Shown: positions 16,266 to 24,866 of the stretch, in pieces
Layout of the letters: the number at the start of each line of letters is the position of its first letter
How positions within the stretch are numbered: position 1 is the first letter of the stretch
Assembly: GCF_004519295.1 (NCBI RefSeq)
Contig: NZ_SOZH01000001.1
Coordinates: 310,001-374,000, forward strand
Reading direction: 5' to 3'
Source of the DNA: Cellulosimicrobium funkei
Lineage (GTDB): Bacteria; Actinomycetota; Actinomycetes; Actinomycetales; Cellulomonadaceae
DNA: 64,000 nt
Notes under the pieces: generated by a model
Databases searched by the model: none
Seen by the model: the letters and a program-made list of their open reading frames with translations, nothing else
What the model was told of the DNA's origin: nothing
Made by a program: the position numbers and the translations under genes

Positions 16266-16294
16266 TTGACTACCCCTCCAGGGTGATGAATACT
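16266..16294 (+). promoter_or_regulatory. Promoter of the glycosyltransferase operon
   Basis: TTGACT (16266-16271) and AATACT (16289-16294) are separated by 17 bp, close to the housekeeping sigma consensus. It starts three bases from the TetR start codon, so TetR binding here could control both directions. A short ACCC...GGGT inverted repeat lies in the spacer. Confidence 0.7.
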
Positions 16295-16415
16295 CCTGAC
16301 GGTTACCGATCTTCTCACACGCCGCCTCCCCCACGGCGTCCTCGCGCGGACGGCCCGGTCCCGCGCCTTCCCGTCCGACCGACGCGTCCCCGCGCCGCCC
16401 GAGAGAGGCACACCG

Positions 16416-17720
16416 ATGGCCACCGTCCTGCTCTGCTCCACCCCCGTGCACGCCCACGTCACCCCGCTGCTCGCGGTCACGCGTGCGCTCGTCGCGCACG
16501 GCCACGAGGTCCGGTTCCTCACCGGCGCGCGCTTCGCCGCGGCCGTGGAGGCGGCCGGCGCCGAGCACGTGCCGCTGCCCGCCGCCGCCGACTTCGACGA
16601 CCGCGACCTCGCGGCCGCCTTCCCGGGCCGCGCGGGGCGCACCGGTCTCGACGCGATCCGGCACGACATGCTCGAGATCTTCGTCCGACCGGGTGCCGCG
16701 CAGCACCGCGCCGTCGTCGACGCCCTCGCCGCACGCTCGGCCGACGTCGTGCTCGTCGAGCCCCTGTTCCTCGGCGCGATGGCGCTCGTCGCCACCCCGG
16801 CCGACCGGCGTCCCCCCGTGCTCGCGCTGGGCATCTTCCCGCTCGGGCTGAAGAGCGACCTCACCGCGCCCTTCGGCCTCGGCGTGCTGCCCGCGCGCGG
16901 GCCGCTCGGGGTGCTGCGCAACCGGGCGCTGCACCGGTTCGTCGAGGGCGTCGCGTTCGCCGCGCCGCAGCGCGCCGCGCAGGACATGGTGCGCGCGACC
17001 GGCGCCACCCCGAGCGACACGTTCTTCCTGGGCTGGCCCGCCGACGCGGACGCCGTCGTGCAGCTCACCGTCCCCGAGCTCGAGTACCCGCGGCCCGACG
17101 TCGTCACGCCCGTCCGGTTCGTCGGCCCGCCGCGGCCCGTCGCCGCGCACGGCGACCTCCCCGCCTGGTGGGACGACCTCGGCACGCGTCGTCCCGTCGT
17201 CCACGTCACCCAGGGCACCGTCGCGAACGAGGACCCGCACCAGCTCCTCGTCCCGACCCTGCGCGCGCTCGCGGACGAGGACGTGCTCGTCGTCGCCGCC
17301 ACCGGCGGGCGGCCCGTCGAGACGCTCGGCGCGCTGCCCCCGAACGCGCGCGCGGCCGAGTACCTCCCGTACGACGCGCTGCTCCCGCGCACGTCGGTCC
17401 TCGTGACGAACGGCGGCTACGGGGGCGTGCACCACGCGCTGCGGCACGGCGTGCCCGTCGTCGTCGCCGGGAAGACGGAGGACAAGGCGGAGGTGGCGGC
17501 CCGCGTCGCGTGGACCGGGACGGGCGTGCGGCTGCGGACCAGCACGCCGCGACCCGCCCAGGTGCGACGCGCGGTGCGCCGCCTGCTCGACGACCCGTCG
17601 TACACCCGGGCCGCCGCGCGCCTCGGCGAGCGCATCGCCGCCGCGCCGGGGGAGGACGGCGTCGTCGCGGTCGTGGAGGAGGTCGTCGCCCGGCGCGCCG
17701 CGCCCCGTGCCGCACGCTGA
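16416..17720 (+). CDS. MGT-type glycosyltransferase (GT1)
   Basis: The 434-residue GT-B enzyme has an N-terminal acceptor domain (STPVHAHVTPLLAVTRALVA, about residues 8-27) and a C-terminal nucleotide-sugar domain with VHVTQGTVANEDPHQLLVP and LVTNGGYGGVHHALRHGVPV, the GT1 donor-binding pattern with the conserved HH. Such enzymes glycosylate macrolides, flavonoids or other small lipophilic molecules with a UDP-sugar. It is divergent from a TetR regulator and followed by a sugar O-acetyltransferase, suggesting detoxification or tailoring of a small molecule. A long leader of about 120 nt precedes the ATG. Confidence 0.88.
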   Translation: MATVLLCSTPVHAHVTPLLAVTRALVAHGHEVRFLTGARFAAAVEAAGAEHVPLPAAADFDDRDLAAAFPGRAGRTGLDAIRHDMLEIFVRPGAAQHRAVVDALAARSADVVLVEPLFLGAMALVATPADRRPPVLALGIFPLGLKSDLTAPFGLGVLPARGPLGVLRNRALHRFVEGVAFAAPQRAAQDMVRATGATPSDTFFLGWPADADAVVQLTVPELEYPRPDVVTPVRFVGPPRPVAAHGDLPAWWDDLGTRRPVVHVTQGTVANEDPHQLLVPTLRALADEDVLVVAATGGRPVETLGALPPNARAAEYLPYDALLPRTSVLVTNGGYGGVHHALRHGVPVVVAGKTEDKAEVAARVAWTGTGVRLRTSTPRPAQVRRAVRRLLDDPSYTRAAARLGERIAAAPGEDGVVAVVEEVVARRAAPRAAR

Positions 17721-17740
17721 CGGAGGAGGAGGATCGGGGG

Positions 17741-18283
17741 ATGCCCAGCGACCTGCTCATGCGCATCCACGGCCCCGAGTTCCGCGCCATGTCCGAGCGC
17801 GTGCTGGAGGCGACCGCGCTCACCTCGCGGCTCAACGTGCTCCCGTTCGACGACGAGGACGGCAAGGCCCGGCTCCTCGAGCAGATCCTCGGGCGGCCGC
17901 TGCCCCCGCGCACGACGATCTACCCGCCGTTCTTCACCGACCACGGTCTGCACCTCGACCTCGGTGAGCGGGTCTTCGTCAACCAGAACTGCACGTTCCT
18001 CGACTACGCCGGCATCCGGCTCGCCGACCGCGTGCTGGTCGCACCGCGGGTCACGTTCATCACCGTCGGGCACCCCGTCGACACCGACGACCGCAAGGTC
18101 TGGCTCACCGGCGGCCCGATCGACGTCCACGAGAACGTGTGGATCGGCGCGGGCGCGACCATCCTGCCCGGCGTGACCATCGGTCGCGACGCCGTCGTCG
18201 CCGCGGGTGCCGTCGTCACCGACGACGTGCCGCCACGCAGCCTCGTGACCGGGCCCCGGGCGGACGTCCGCCGCACCTGGTGA
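17741..18283 (+). CDS. Maltose/galactoside O-acetyltransferase-like protein
   Basis: The 180-residue product has the left-handed parallel beta-helix of hexapeptide transferases. VFVNQNCTFLDYAGIRLADRV, given here as the span near residues 76-96, and ENVWIGAGATILPGVTIGRD with VVAAGAVVTDDVPP match the MAT/GAT family, which transfers acetyl from acetyl-CoA to a sugar hydroxyl. The catalytic His is in the VGHPVDTDDRK segment. A strong GGAGGAGGAGG lies upstream of ATG 17741. It is 20 bp after the glycosyltransferase and probably acts on the same molecule. Confidence 0.9.
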   Translation: MPSDLLMRIHGPEFRAMSERVLEATALTSRLNVLPFDDEDGKARLLEQILGRPLPPRTTIYPPFFTDHGLHLDLGERVFVNQNCTFLDYAGIRLADRVLVAPRVTFITVGHPVDTDDRKVWLTGGPIDVHENVWIGAGATILPGVTIGRDAVVAAGAVVTDDVPPRSLVTGPRADVRRTW

Positions 18284-18292
18284 GGGTCCGCC

Positions 18293-18417
18293 GGCTCAGC
18301 ACTGGTTCTCTCGGTCGTGCTGGAGCCTGCGCTTGCTCCGCTGCGCTCTGGCTCAGCACTCGTGTCCTCGGTCGTGCTGGAGCCTGCGCTTGCTCCGCTG
18401 CGCTCCGGCTCAGCACT
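18293..18417. repeat. 57-bp tandem repeat at the sdaA stop codon
   Basis: Two full 57-bp units (18293-18349, 18350-18406) and an 11-bp third start (18407-18417) each begin GGCTCAGCACT. They differ at only a few positions. Each unit can fold: GGCTCAGCAC pairs with GTGCTGGAGCC with one bulge. The third copy contains the TGA of the serine dehydratase gene. The array lies between convergent genes, so it probably acts as a duplicated terminator. Confidence 0.85.
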
Positions 18418-19861
18418 CGACGACGTTGACCGCGAGGCCACCCGTCGAGGTCTCCTTGTACTTGGTCGACATGTCGACGCCCGTCTGGCGCATGGTCTCG
18501 ATGACGGTGTCCAGCGAGACGACGTGCGAGCCGTCGCCCTGGAGCGCGAGGCGCGCGGCGGAGACGGCGGTGCACGCGGCGATGGCGTTGCGCTCGATGC
18601 ACGGGACCTGGACGAGTCCCCCGACCGGGTCGCACGTCAGGCCGAGGTTGTGCTCCATCGCGATCTCGGCCGCGTTCTCGACCTGGGCGGGCGTGCCGCC
18701 GAGCACCGCACAGATGGCACCGGCAGCCATGGAGCAGGCCGACCCGACCTCGCCCTGGCACCCGGCCTCCGCGCCGGAGATGGACGCGTTGCGCTTGTAC
18801 AGCGCGCCGATGGCGGCGGCGGTGAGCAGGTACGTGCGCATCGCCCGACGGCGGCGCGCCGGGTCGGCGGCGACGTCCGGGTGCGTGCGCAGGAAGTGCC
18901 GCCCGACGGCCGGGATGATCCCGGCCGCGCCGTTCGTCGGGGCGGTCACGACGCGCCGCCCGTCGGCGTTCTCCTCGTTGACGGCCATCGCGAAGGCCTG
19001 GAGCCACTCGATCGTCGTGTCGGCGCCGCGCTCGTCGGCCAGCTCGAGGCGCTCGCGCTGCGCACGCGCCCGACGCCGGACCTTGAGCCGGCCGGGCAGG
19101 ACACCGTCGCGCTCCAGCCCGGCGTCGACGCACGCGCTCATCGTGTCCCAGATGCGGTCGACGCCCGCCTCGACGTCGGCCACCGGGCGCAGCGCGGTCT
19201 CGTTGGCCCAGGCGACCGCGGCGATGGACGTCCGCTCGCGCTCGCACACCGCGAGGAGCTCGGCCGCGTTGGCGAACGGGAACGGCACACCGGCCGGCTC
19301 GGTCCGCGGGTCGATCGCCTCGCCCGCGAGCTCGGCCCCGACCTGGGCGGCCTCGTTCGCGGCGGCTGCCTCGAGCTCGGCCGCGGTGAGGACGAACCCG
19401 CCGCCGACGGAGTAGTACGCCTCCTCGGCGACCGTCGCGCCGTCGGCGCCGAGCGCGGTGAAGCGCATCCCGTTGGGGTGACCGGGCATGCGCGTCAGCG
19501 GCGCGAGGCGCACGTCGTCGCTCGTCATGGTGATGCGGTGGCGGCCCAGGAGCGTGACGGGCGCGCCGTCGCCGAGCTTCTCCCACGACCCGGGCACGCG
19601 CGCCGGGTCGCACGTCTCGGGGTCGAGGCCGAGCAGGCCCGCGACGACGGCGTCCGGCGTCCCGTGGCCGACGCCCGTCGCGCCGAGCGAGCCGCACAGC
19701 ACGACCCGCAGGCCGGCGACACTGCCGAGCGTGTAGTCCGCGGCCAGGGTCGTGACGAACGCCTTCGCCGCGCGCATCGGCCCGACGGTGTGCGAGCTCG
19801 ACGGGCCGACGCCGACGGAGAACAGGTCGAGGACCGAGACGTAGGCGCTCATGCCCACCAT
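18410..19861 (-). CDS. sdaA: L-serine ammonia-lyase (L-serine dehydratase), iron-sulfur type
   Basis: The 483-residue single-chain enzyme deaminates L-serine to pyruvate using a [4Fe-4S] cluster. The N-terminal domain has [17 protein letters not shown] (about residues 16-32) and the C-terminal domain has Cys368, Cys410 and Cys421 with the 42/11 spacing of characterised bacterial enzymes. The protein ends in Cys483, 62 residues after Cys421, matching the C-terminal Cys that enters the active site of the Legionella enzyme. ATG 19861 has GAGGTG seven bases upstream; an in-frame ATG at 19852 gives a more usual N-terminus. The stop codon is inside a 57-bp repeat. Confidence 0.95.
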   Translation of the reverse strand: MVGMSAYVSVLDLFSVGVGPSSSHTVGPMRAAKAFVTTLAADYTLGSVAGLRVVLCGSLGATGVGHGTPDAVVAGLLGLDPETCDPARVPGSWEKLGDGAPVTLLGRHRITMTSDDVRLAPLTRMPGHPNGMRFTALGADGATVAEEAYYSVGGGFVLTAAELEAAAANEAAQVGAELAGEAIDPRTEPAGVPFPFANAAELLAVCERERTSIAAVAWANETALRPVADVEAGVDRIWDTMSACVDAGLERDGVLPGRLKVRRRARAQRERLELADERGADTTIEWLQAFAMAVNEENADGRRVVTAPTNGAAGIIPAVGRHFLRTHPDVAADPARRRRAMRTYLLTAAAIGALYKRNASISGAEAGCQGEVGSACSMAAGAICAVLGGTPAQVENAAEIAMEHNLGLTCDPVGGLVQVPCIERNAIAACTAVSAARLALQGDGSHVVSLDTVIETMRQTGVDMSTKYKETSTGGLAVNVVEC

Positions 19862-19891
19862 GGTCGCACCTCGTCCACGATGCGGGCGGAT

Positions 19892-19905
19892 TTTGCTATA
19901 GCGAA
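19892..19905. promoter_or_regulatory. AT-rich palindrome in front of sdaA
   Basis: The 14-bp TTTGCTATAGCGAA is palindromic except for one position pair. It is the only AT-rich stretch in the 48-bp gap between tag and sdaA and includes a -10-like TATAGC on the minus strand, 31 bp from the start codon. It is likely the core promoter or an operator. Confidence 0.5.
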
Positions 19906-19909
19906 TCGG

Positions 19910-20548
19910 TCACGAGCGCGTGGGCGCGGGACGGCTCATGGCGACCGGGCAGGTCGCGAGGTGGTCGTCCACCAGGCCGCACGCCTGCATGGCCGCGTAC
20001 GCCGTCGTGGGCCCGACGAACCGGAAGCCGTGCTTCTTGAGCGCCTTCGACAGGGCGACCGACTCCGGGCTCGTGCTCGGGACGTCGCCCCACGTGGCGG
20101 GTCGGCCGGAGCGCGCGGGCGGCGCGAACGACCACACCAGCTCGTCGAGCGAGCCGCCGTCGGCCTGCAGCGCGAGGAGCGCCCGCGCGTTGTCGATCGT
20201 CGCCGTGATCTTCTGGCGGTTGCGGATGATGCGGGCGTCCGCCAGGAGCCGCTCGACGTCGGTCTCGTCGAACGCCGCGACGGCCGCGGGGTCGAACCCG
20301 GCGAACACCTCGCGGAACGCCGGTCGCTTGCGCAGCACCGTGATCCAGGACAGGCCGGACTGGAAGCCCTCGAGGACCAGGCGCTCGAGCAGCGCGGTGT
20401 CCCCGTGCACCGGCACCCCCCACTCGGTGTCGTGGTACTCCTCGTAGAGCGGGTCGCCGTCGCCGAAGCAGCGGGCGCCGGGGCGCGGCGCGGGCGGCGC
20501 GTCGTCGGGCACGGCGAGCGGGGTGGACGCGTCGGTCTCGGTCGTCAT
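19910..20548 (-). CDS. tag: DNA-3-methyladenine glycosylase I
   Basis: The 212-residue enzyme removes 3-methyladenine from alkylated DNA, starting base excision repair. It has the family features RCFGDGDPLYEEYHDTEWGVP (segment near residues 26-46, with the Cys and His expected to bind zinc), LERLVLEGFQSGLSWITVL, the helix-hairpin-helix-type LADARIIRNRQKI region and the C-terminal DDHLATC with the second zinc pair. ATG 20548 is chosen; an in-frame GTG at 20578 would add a short Gly/Arg-rich extension. It lies upstream of sdaA with a 48-bp gap. Confidence 0.93.
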   Translation of the reverse strand: MTTETDASTPLAVPDDAPPAPRPGARCFGDGDPLYEEYHDTEWGVPVHGDTALLERLVLEGFQSGLSWITVLRKRPAFREVFAGFDPAAVAAFDETDVERLLADARIIRNRQKITATIDNARALLALQADGGSLDELVWSFAPPARSGRPATWGDVPSTSPESVALSKALKKHGFRFVGPTTAYAAMQACGLVDDHLATCPVAMSRPAPTRS

Positions 20549-20634
20549 GCGCCCCACTCTGCCGCCTCCCGCCGACACCCACGAGGTCCCTGTGGACGGC
20601 GTGCGTCCGGGCGCGTGCGCCGAGGCGCCTGTGG

Positions 20635-20991
20635 TCAGGCGTCGGCCGGGGGCAGCGCGACCTCGGCGATCGCGCGCAGCGCGTCGAGGTGCGCGCGCAG
20701 GGCGGCGGCGCCGGCGGGCGTGAGGCGCACCCAGGTGCGCGTGCGTCGTCCGGCACGCTCCTTGCTGATCTCGACGTACCCGGCGTCCTCGAGCACCGTG
20801 AGCTGCTTCGACAGGGTCGAGTCGGACAGCTCGATGGTGTCGCGCAGGGTCCGGAAGTCCGCCTTCTCGACGCCCGAGAGCGCGGCGACGACGGAGAGGC
20901 GCACGGGGGAGTGGATCACCTCGTCGAGCGTGTGGCGCGGGTGGTGGTCGACTGCGGAGCCGTCGCCCGTGGTGGGACGGTGCGTCGTCAC
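20635..20991 (-). CDS. Winged-helix transcriptional regulator
   Basis: This 118-residue protein is a compact winged helix: VIHSPVRLSVVAALSGVEKA (about residues 25-44), FRTLRDTIELSDSTLSKQLT with the recognition helix, and VEISKERAGRRTRTWVRLTP as the wing. It resembles the HTH_34 group of MarR/ArsR-like regulators that pair with small membrane proteins. GTG 20991 overlaps the stop of the upstream membrane protein gene (GTGA), so they are co-translated. Confidence 0.88.
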   Translation of the reverse strand: MTTHRPTTGDGSAVDHHPRHTLDEVIHSPVRLSVVAALSGVEKADFRTLRDTIELSDSTLSKQLTVLEDAGYVEISKERAGRRTRTWVRLTPAGAAALRAHLDALRAIAEVALPPADA

Positions 20992-21449
20992 GCCGTCACC
21001 GCCGCGTCCCGCGGGGCGGGCCGCCACGCCGCGACGAGCAGCGGGACGGCGCTCACGAGCGCCGCGGGCACCCAGTACGCGACGGAGCCGGGCCACACCA
21101 CCAGCCCGGCGACGAGCACGGCCCCGTAGACCACGGCCCAGGACACGGCGCCGACGGCGATCCGGCGTCGCGTGCCGACGGCCAGGGCGCCCTGCCGCCC
21201 CGCCCACGTGGCGCCGACGGTGACGATCGCGACCCAGGCCGCCATGCCGACGACGAAGCCGACGCGGCCGCCGAGCCCGATCGCGAGCACCAGCCCGACG
21301 CTCGCGACGGCCCACCCCGTCAGGTAGAGCCGGACCCACCGCCACCCGCGCGCCCGGGTGGCGCCGGCGAGGCGGTCGGCACGGTCGAGAGCGGCTGCCG
21401 CGTCGAGGGGCGCCAAGGAGGTCGTGTCGTCGGTGCTCATGGATGCCAT
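20988..21449 (-). CDS. Four-helix integral membrane protein
   Basis: The 153-residue product has a polar N-terminal 35 residues and four membrane helices (around LYLTGWAVASVGLVLAIGL, FVVGMAAWVAIVTVGATWA, IAVGAVSWAVVYGAVLVAGL and the last one near WVPAALVSAVPLLVAA). I recognise the pattern as that of the membrane proteins encoded beside HTH_34 regulators, with no known activity. Two in-frame ATGs (21449 and 21440) lack a clear Shine-Dalgarno. Upstream, TTTCCAT occurs twice, 19 bp apart, on the plus strand. Confidence 0.72.
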   Translation of the reverse strand: MASMSTDDTTSLAPLDAAAALDRADRLAGATRARGWRWVRLYLTGWAVASVGLVLAIGLGGRVGFVVGMAAWVAIVTVGATWAGRQGALAVGTRRRIAVGAVSWAVVYGAVLVAGLVVWPGSVAYWVPAALVSAVPLLVAAWRPAPRDAAVTA

Positions 21450-21600
21450 CGAAGCATCTACTTTCCATCAGGGCAAGTGGTTTCCATGGGGACCTCTCCC
21501 TATCGTGCGCGTCACCGGTCCCGTGCACACTGGTCCCGGCCGTGCCCCGCCCCGGGCCGCACGACGCCGTCGTCCCGACCTCCGTCCCCGAGGAGCACCC

Positions 21601-23058
21601 ATGTCCGACGCCCTGGCCGCGCTCGCCGCCGCCGTCGCGGCAGCGCCCGCGAGCGCGCCGCTGCGCGTGCACTACGCGAGCCTCCTGCTCGCCGCGGGGC
21701 GTCCCGTCGAGGCGCTCGAGCAGGCCAGCGCCGGGCTCCGGATCGACCCCGCCGACGGCGAGGCGCTGCGGCTCGTGCAGGAGGCGGCCGCGTCCGCCGC
21801 GGCGGCGTCGCGGCGGGGAGACGCCGCGCCCGGGCACGCGCCGGGCGACCCCGCGCCGTCCGGCGACCCCGCGCTGTCCGGCAAGCCCGCGCCGTCCGGC
21901 GACCCCGCGCTGTCCGGCGATTCCGCGCCGTCCGACCACCCCGGGCAGGGCGCTCCCGCCGGGCAGGGGAGCCCGGCGTCGGGCATCGACTGGGACCGGC
22001 TGGAGGACGAGCTCGACGTGCGCGTCCCACCGCCCTTCGTCGAGGAACCGGCCGTCGCCCCCGCTCCCGCCGACCCGGGCCCGACGCCCGTGCAGGAGGG
22101 CGCGGACCCTGCACCCGGCGGCGGGCAGCCGTTCCTCGTGCCCGCGCGCGACGACGCCCCCGACGACGGGTCGGGCCTGCTCGAGGTCTCGCGCGAGACG
22201 GTGACGCTCGCCGACGTCGGCGGCCTGGAGCCGGTGAAGAAGCGCATCCGCGAGGCGTTCCTGGAGCCGATGCGTCACCAGGCCATCGCGCAGGCGTTCG
22301 GCAAGTCGCTGCGCGGCGGCCTGCTGCTCTACGGGCCGCCCGGCACCGGCAAGACGTACATGGCGCGCGCGGTCGCGGGCGAGCTCGGCGCGCGGTTCCT
22401 CACGGTGACGCTCGCGGACATCCTCGACAAGTACATCGGGGAGAGCGAGCAGAACCTCCACGCCCTGTTCCAGCGGGCGCGGCAGCTCGCGCCGGCCGTC
22501 CTGTTCCTCGACGAGGTCGACGCGATCGGCGGCAGGCGCGCGCAGTACTCCGGCTCGTCGGGCATGCGGACAGTCGTCAACCAGCTCCTCCAGGAGATGG
22601 ACGGCATCGGCTCCGACAACGACGGTCTGTTCGTGCTCGGCGCGACCAACCACCCGTGGGACGTCGACACCGCGCTCCTGCGCCCGGGCCGGTTCGACCG
22701 CGTCGTGCTCGTCCTGCCGCCCGACGAGCCCGCGCGCGAGGCCATCCTGCGCCACCACCTCGCGGGGCGGCCCGTCGCCGGGATCGACCTGGGCGCCGTC
22801 GTGCGGCGCACCGAGGGGTTCTCCGGTGCGGACCTGGAGCACCTGGCGGCCACGGCGGCCGAGAAGGCGATGATGGACTCGATCGCGTCCGGTCAGGTGC
22901 GACCCGTCACGATGGCCGACATGGAGTCGGCGCTCGCGGACGTGCGGCCGTCCACGACGGCGTGGCTCCAGTCCGCGCGCAACGTCGTGACGTTCGCGAA
23001 CGCCGACGGCCGCTACGACGAGCTCGCCGCGTACCTGCGCGCGCGACGCATGCTCTGA
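21601..23058 (+). CDS. AAA+ ATPase with N-terminal TPR-like and Pro/Ser-rich linker
   Basis: The 485-residue protein has a short helical TPR-like N-terminus (about residues 1-60: LRVHYASLLLAAGRPVEALE), a disordered linker of near-repeated GDPAPSG-type hexapeptides (about 78-120), and a C-terminal AAA module. Walker A is GPPGTGKT (245-252), Walker B ends in Asp304-Glu305 and a GATNHPWDVDTALLRPGRFD segment carries the arginine-finger region. The module is of the FtsH/VPS4/p97 class and has no protease domain. A GAGGAG ribosome binding site precedes ATG 21601. The next gene, 19 bp on, encodes a TPR membrane protein, a likely partner. Confidence 0.88.
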   Translation: MSDALAALAAAVAAAPASAPLRVHYASLLLAAGRPVEALEQASAGLRIDPADGEALRLVQEAAASAAAASRRGDAAPGHAPGDPAPSGDPALSGKPAPSGDPALSGDSAPSDHPGQGAPAGQGSPASGIDWDRLEDELDVRVPPPFVEEPAVAPAPADPGPTPVQEGADPAPGGGQPFLVPARDDAPDDGSGLLEVSRETVTLADVGGLEPVKKRIREAFLEPMRHQAIAQAFGKSLRGGLLLYGPPGTGKTYMARAVAGELGARFLTVTLADILDKYIGESEQNLHALFQRARQLAPAVLFLDEVDAIGGRRAQYSGSSGMRTVVNQLLQEMDGIGSDNDGLFVLGATNHPWDVDTALLRPGRFDRVVLVLPPDEPAREAILRHHLAGRPVAGIDLGAVVRRTEGFSGADLEHLAATAAEKAMMDSIASGQVRPVTMADMESALADVRPSTTAWLQSARNVVTFANADGRYDELAAYLRARRML

Positions 23059-23077
23059 GACGGCGAGGCAGCCCACG

Positions 23078-24796
23078 GTGACCACGACCGTCGACCCGCG
23101 CGCCGTCGGCGCGCGCGTCGAGATGCTCGTCCAGATGGGGCGGCCCGAGCGCGCGCTCGACGAGGTCGACGAGGCGCTCGCGGCCGTCCCCGACGACCCG
23201 CGGCTCCTCCTCGCCGCCGCGTGGGTGCGGCTGCACCTCCAGCGCTCCGCCGACGCGCTGCCCCTCCTGGAGCAGGTGGTCGCCGCCCAGCCCGCGGCCG
23301 ACGGCGCGCTCTACCTGCTGTCGGTCGCGCGCCAGAACACCGGTGACGTCCCCGGCGCGCGCGACGCCGCACGCCGCGCGCTCGAGCTCGACCCCGACGA
23401 CGCGCGCTACCACCTCCAGCTCGCCGACGCCCTCCTCTCGGGGCGCGTGCGCGGCGCCGACCGACGCCTCGCGCGCGAGCGCATCGCCTCGGCGCTCGAG
23501 CTCGCCCCCGAGGCCCCGGACCGGCTCGCGCAGGCGGCCCGGCTCTGGTCGCGCCTCGGGGACGACGACCGGGCGCGCGCCCTGGTGCGGCAGGGGCTCG
23601 CCGTCGCGCCGGAGCACGAGGACCTCCTCTACCTCGACGCGGCCCTCGCGCTCGACGCGAGCCGCAGCGCCCAGGGGTACAGCGGCGTCCTCGCCATGAA
23701 CCCCGAGCACGCCGAGGCCGGGTACCTGCTGCACCTCAGCGTGTGGCAGCAGGTGCTGCGGCTCGTCGAGATGCCGGTCCTGCTCGTCGGGGCGGTCGCG
23801 CTCGTCGTCGCCTTCGCGATGAGCGACGCCCACGTGGGCAGCGTGCCGGTCTGGGGGGTCGTCGTGCTGCTGTGGACGGGCGTGACCGCGCTGCGCGTCC
23901 TGCCCGTGCTCCTCCAGGTCCCGCGCGGGCTGCTGCGCCGCACCCTGCGCCGCACGCCGTTCCGCGGCGGCACCGTCGTGGCGATCGCCGTCGGGTGGGC
24001 GGGCGTCCTCGCGGGCCTCGCCCTGCTCTACCTCGTGCGCGACGCCGTCGCCGTCCGCTGGTTCCTCGTCGGGCTCGGGGTCGTGCTCGCCCTGACGACC
24101 GTGACCTCGGCCGTGCTGCACGCGGCGATGTTCACGCAGGCGCGCGAGCTCGGGTACCTGCCGGCCGGGACGGCGGGAGCCGTGCGGATCGCGGCCCTGC
24201 GCGCGAGCCTGCGGGGCGCCGTCGTGCGCCGTGCCGTCGTCCTCGGGATCGTCGCGGTCGTCGTCGGGAGCATCGGCCCGGGCGCGGTCGCGCGCGAGGA
24301 CGCCCGGCCCGTGGCGGCCCTCGCCGCGGTGGCGTACGTGCTGCCGCTCGTCGTCGGGATGTGGGCCGCGTGGCGCGTCGCGGCCCGGCAGCGCGCGGTG
24401 TCCGACGAGCGCCCGCCCGTGAGCACGGCCGCCGCGGTCCGCGCGGGGCTGGGCGGCGCCGTCCTCGTCCTCGCCACGGTCCTGCTGCTGCTCGCCGAGG
24501 CGGCCGCGCTCGCCGCGCTGCCCGTCGCCCCCGACGAGCACGACGCCGACGGCCGCTACGTCCAGGAGGAGCGCGCGCCGCGCGACCCGGGCTCGGCCGT
24601 GCAGGAGTGCACCGGGCGCCCCGCCGCGCGCCTCGCGTGCCTCCAGGAGAACAACCGGGTCCGCCAGGAGGAGCTCCAGGAGCGGATGGGCGAGCTGGAC
24701 GTCCCGACGATCGACGTCCCCACGTTCGACGTGCCGGACCTCCCGGACATTCAGGTCCCCGACGCGCCGGGCTCCACGGAGCAGCACACCCCCTGA
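23078..24796 (+). CDS. TPR protein with seven membrane helices
   Basis: The 572-residue product has a cytoplasmic TPR array (about residues 12-215), then seven predicted membrane helices (about 231-248, 257-275, 300-320, 327-349, 384-402, 412-434 and 457-480) and an extracytoplasmic C-terminal tail of about 90 residues with a coiled segment (LQENNRVRQEELQERMGEL) and repeated DVP-type motifs. It starts at GTG 23078, 19 bp after the AAA ATPase. The pair looks like an ATPase with its membrane scaffold. Function unknown. Confidence 0.8.
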   Translation: MTTTVDPRAVGARVEMLVQMGRPERALDEVDEALAAVPDDPRLLLAAAWVRLHLQRSADALPLLEQVVAAQPAADGALYLLSVARQNTGDVPGARDAARRALELDPDDARYHLQLADALLSGRVRGADRRLARERIASALELAPEAPDRLAQAARLWSRLGDDDRARALVRQGLAVAPEHEDLLYLDAALALDASRSAQGYSGVLAMNPEHAEAGYLLHLSVWQQVLRLVEMPVLLVGAVALVVAFAMSDAHVGSVPVWGVVVLLWTGVTALRVLPVLLQVPRGLLRRTLRRTPFRGGTVVAIAVGWAGVLAGLALLYLVRDAVAVRWFLVGLGVVLALTTVTSAVLHAAMFTQARELGYLPAGTAGAVRIAALRASLRGAVVRRAVVLGIVAVVVGSIGPGAVAREDARPVAALAAVAYVLPLVVGMWAAWRVAARQRAVSDERPPVSTAAAVRAGLGGAVLVLATVLLLLAEAAALAALPVAPDEHDADGRYVQEERAPRDPGSAVQECTGRPAARLACLQENNRVRQEELQERMGELDVPTIDVPTFDVPDLPDIQVPDAPGSTEQHTP

Positions 24797-24866
24797 TCCC
24801 CGGCACCCCGGCGGGTGACATGCCCGCGGCCGTGCGGGTGACCCGGGGCGGTGCGACCGTGGCCGC

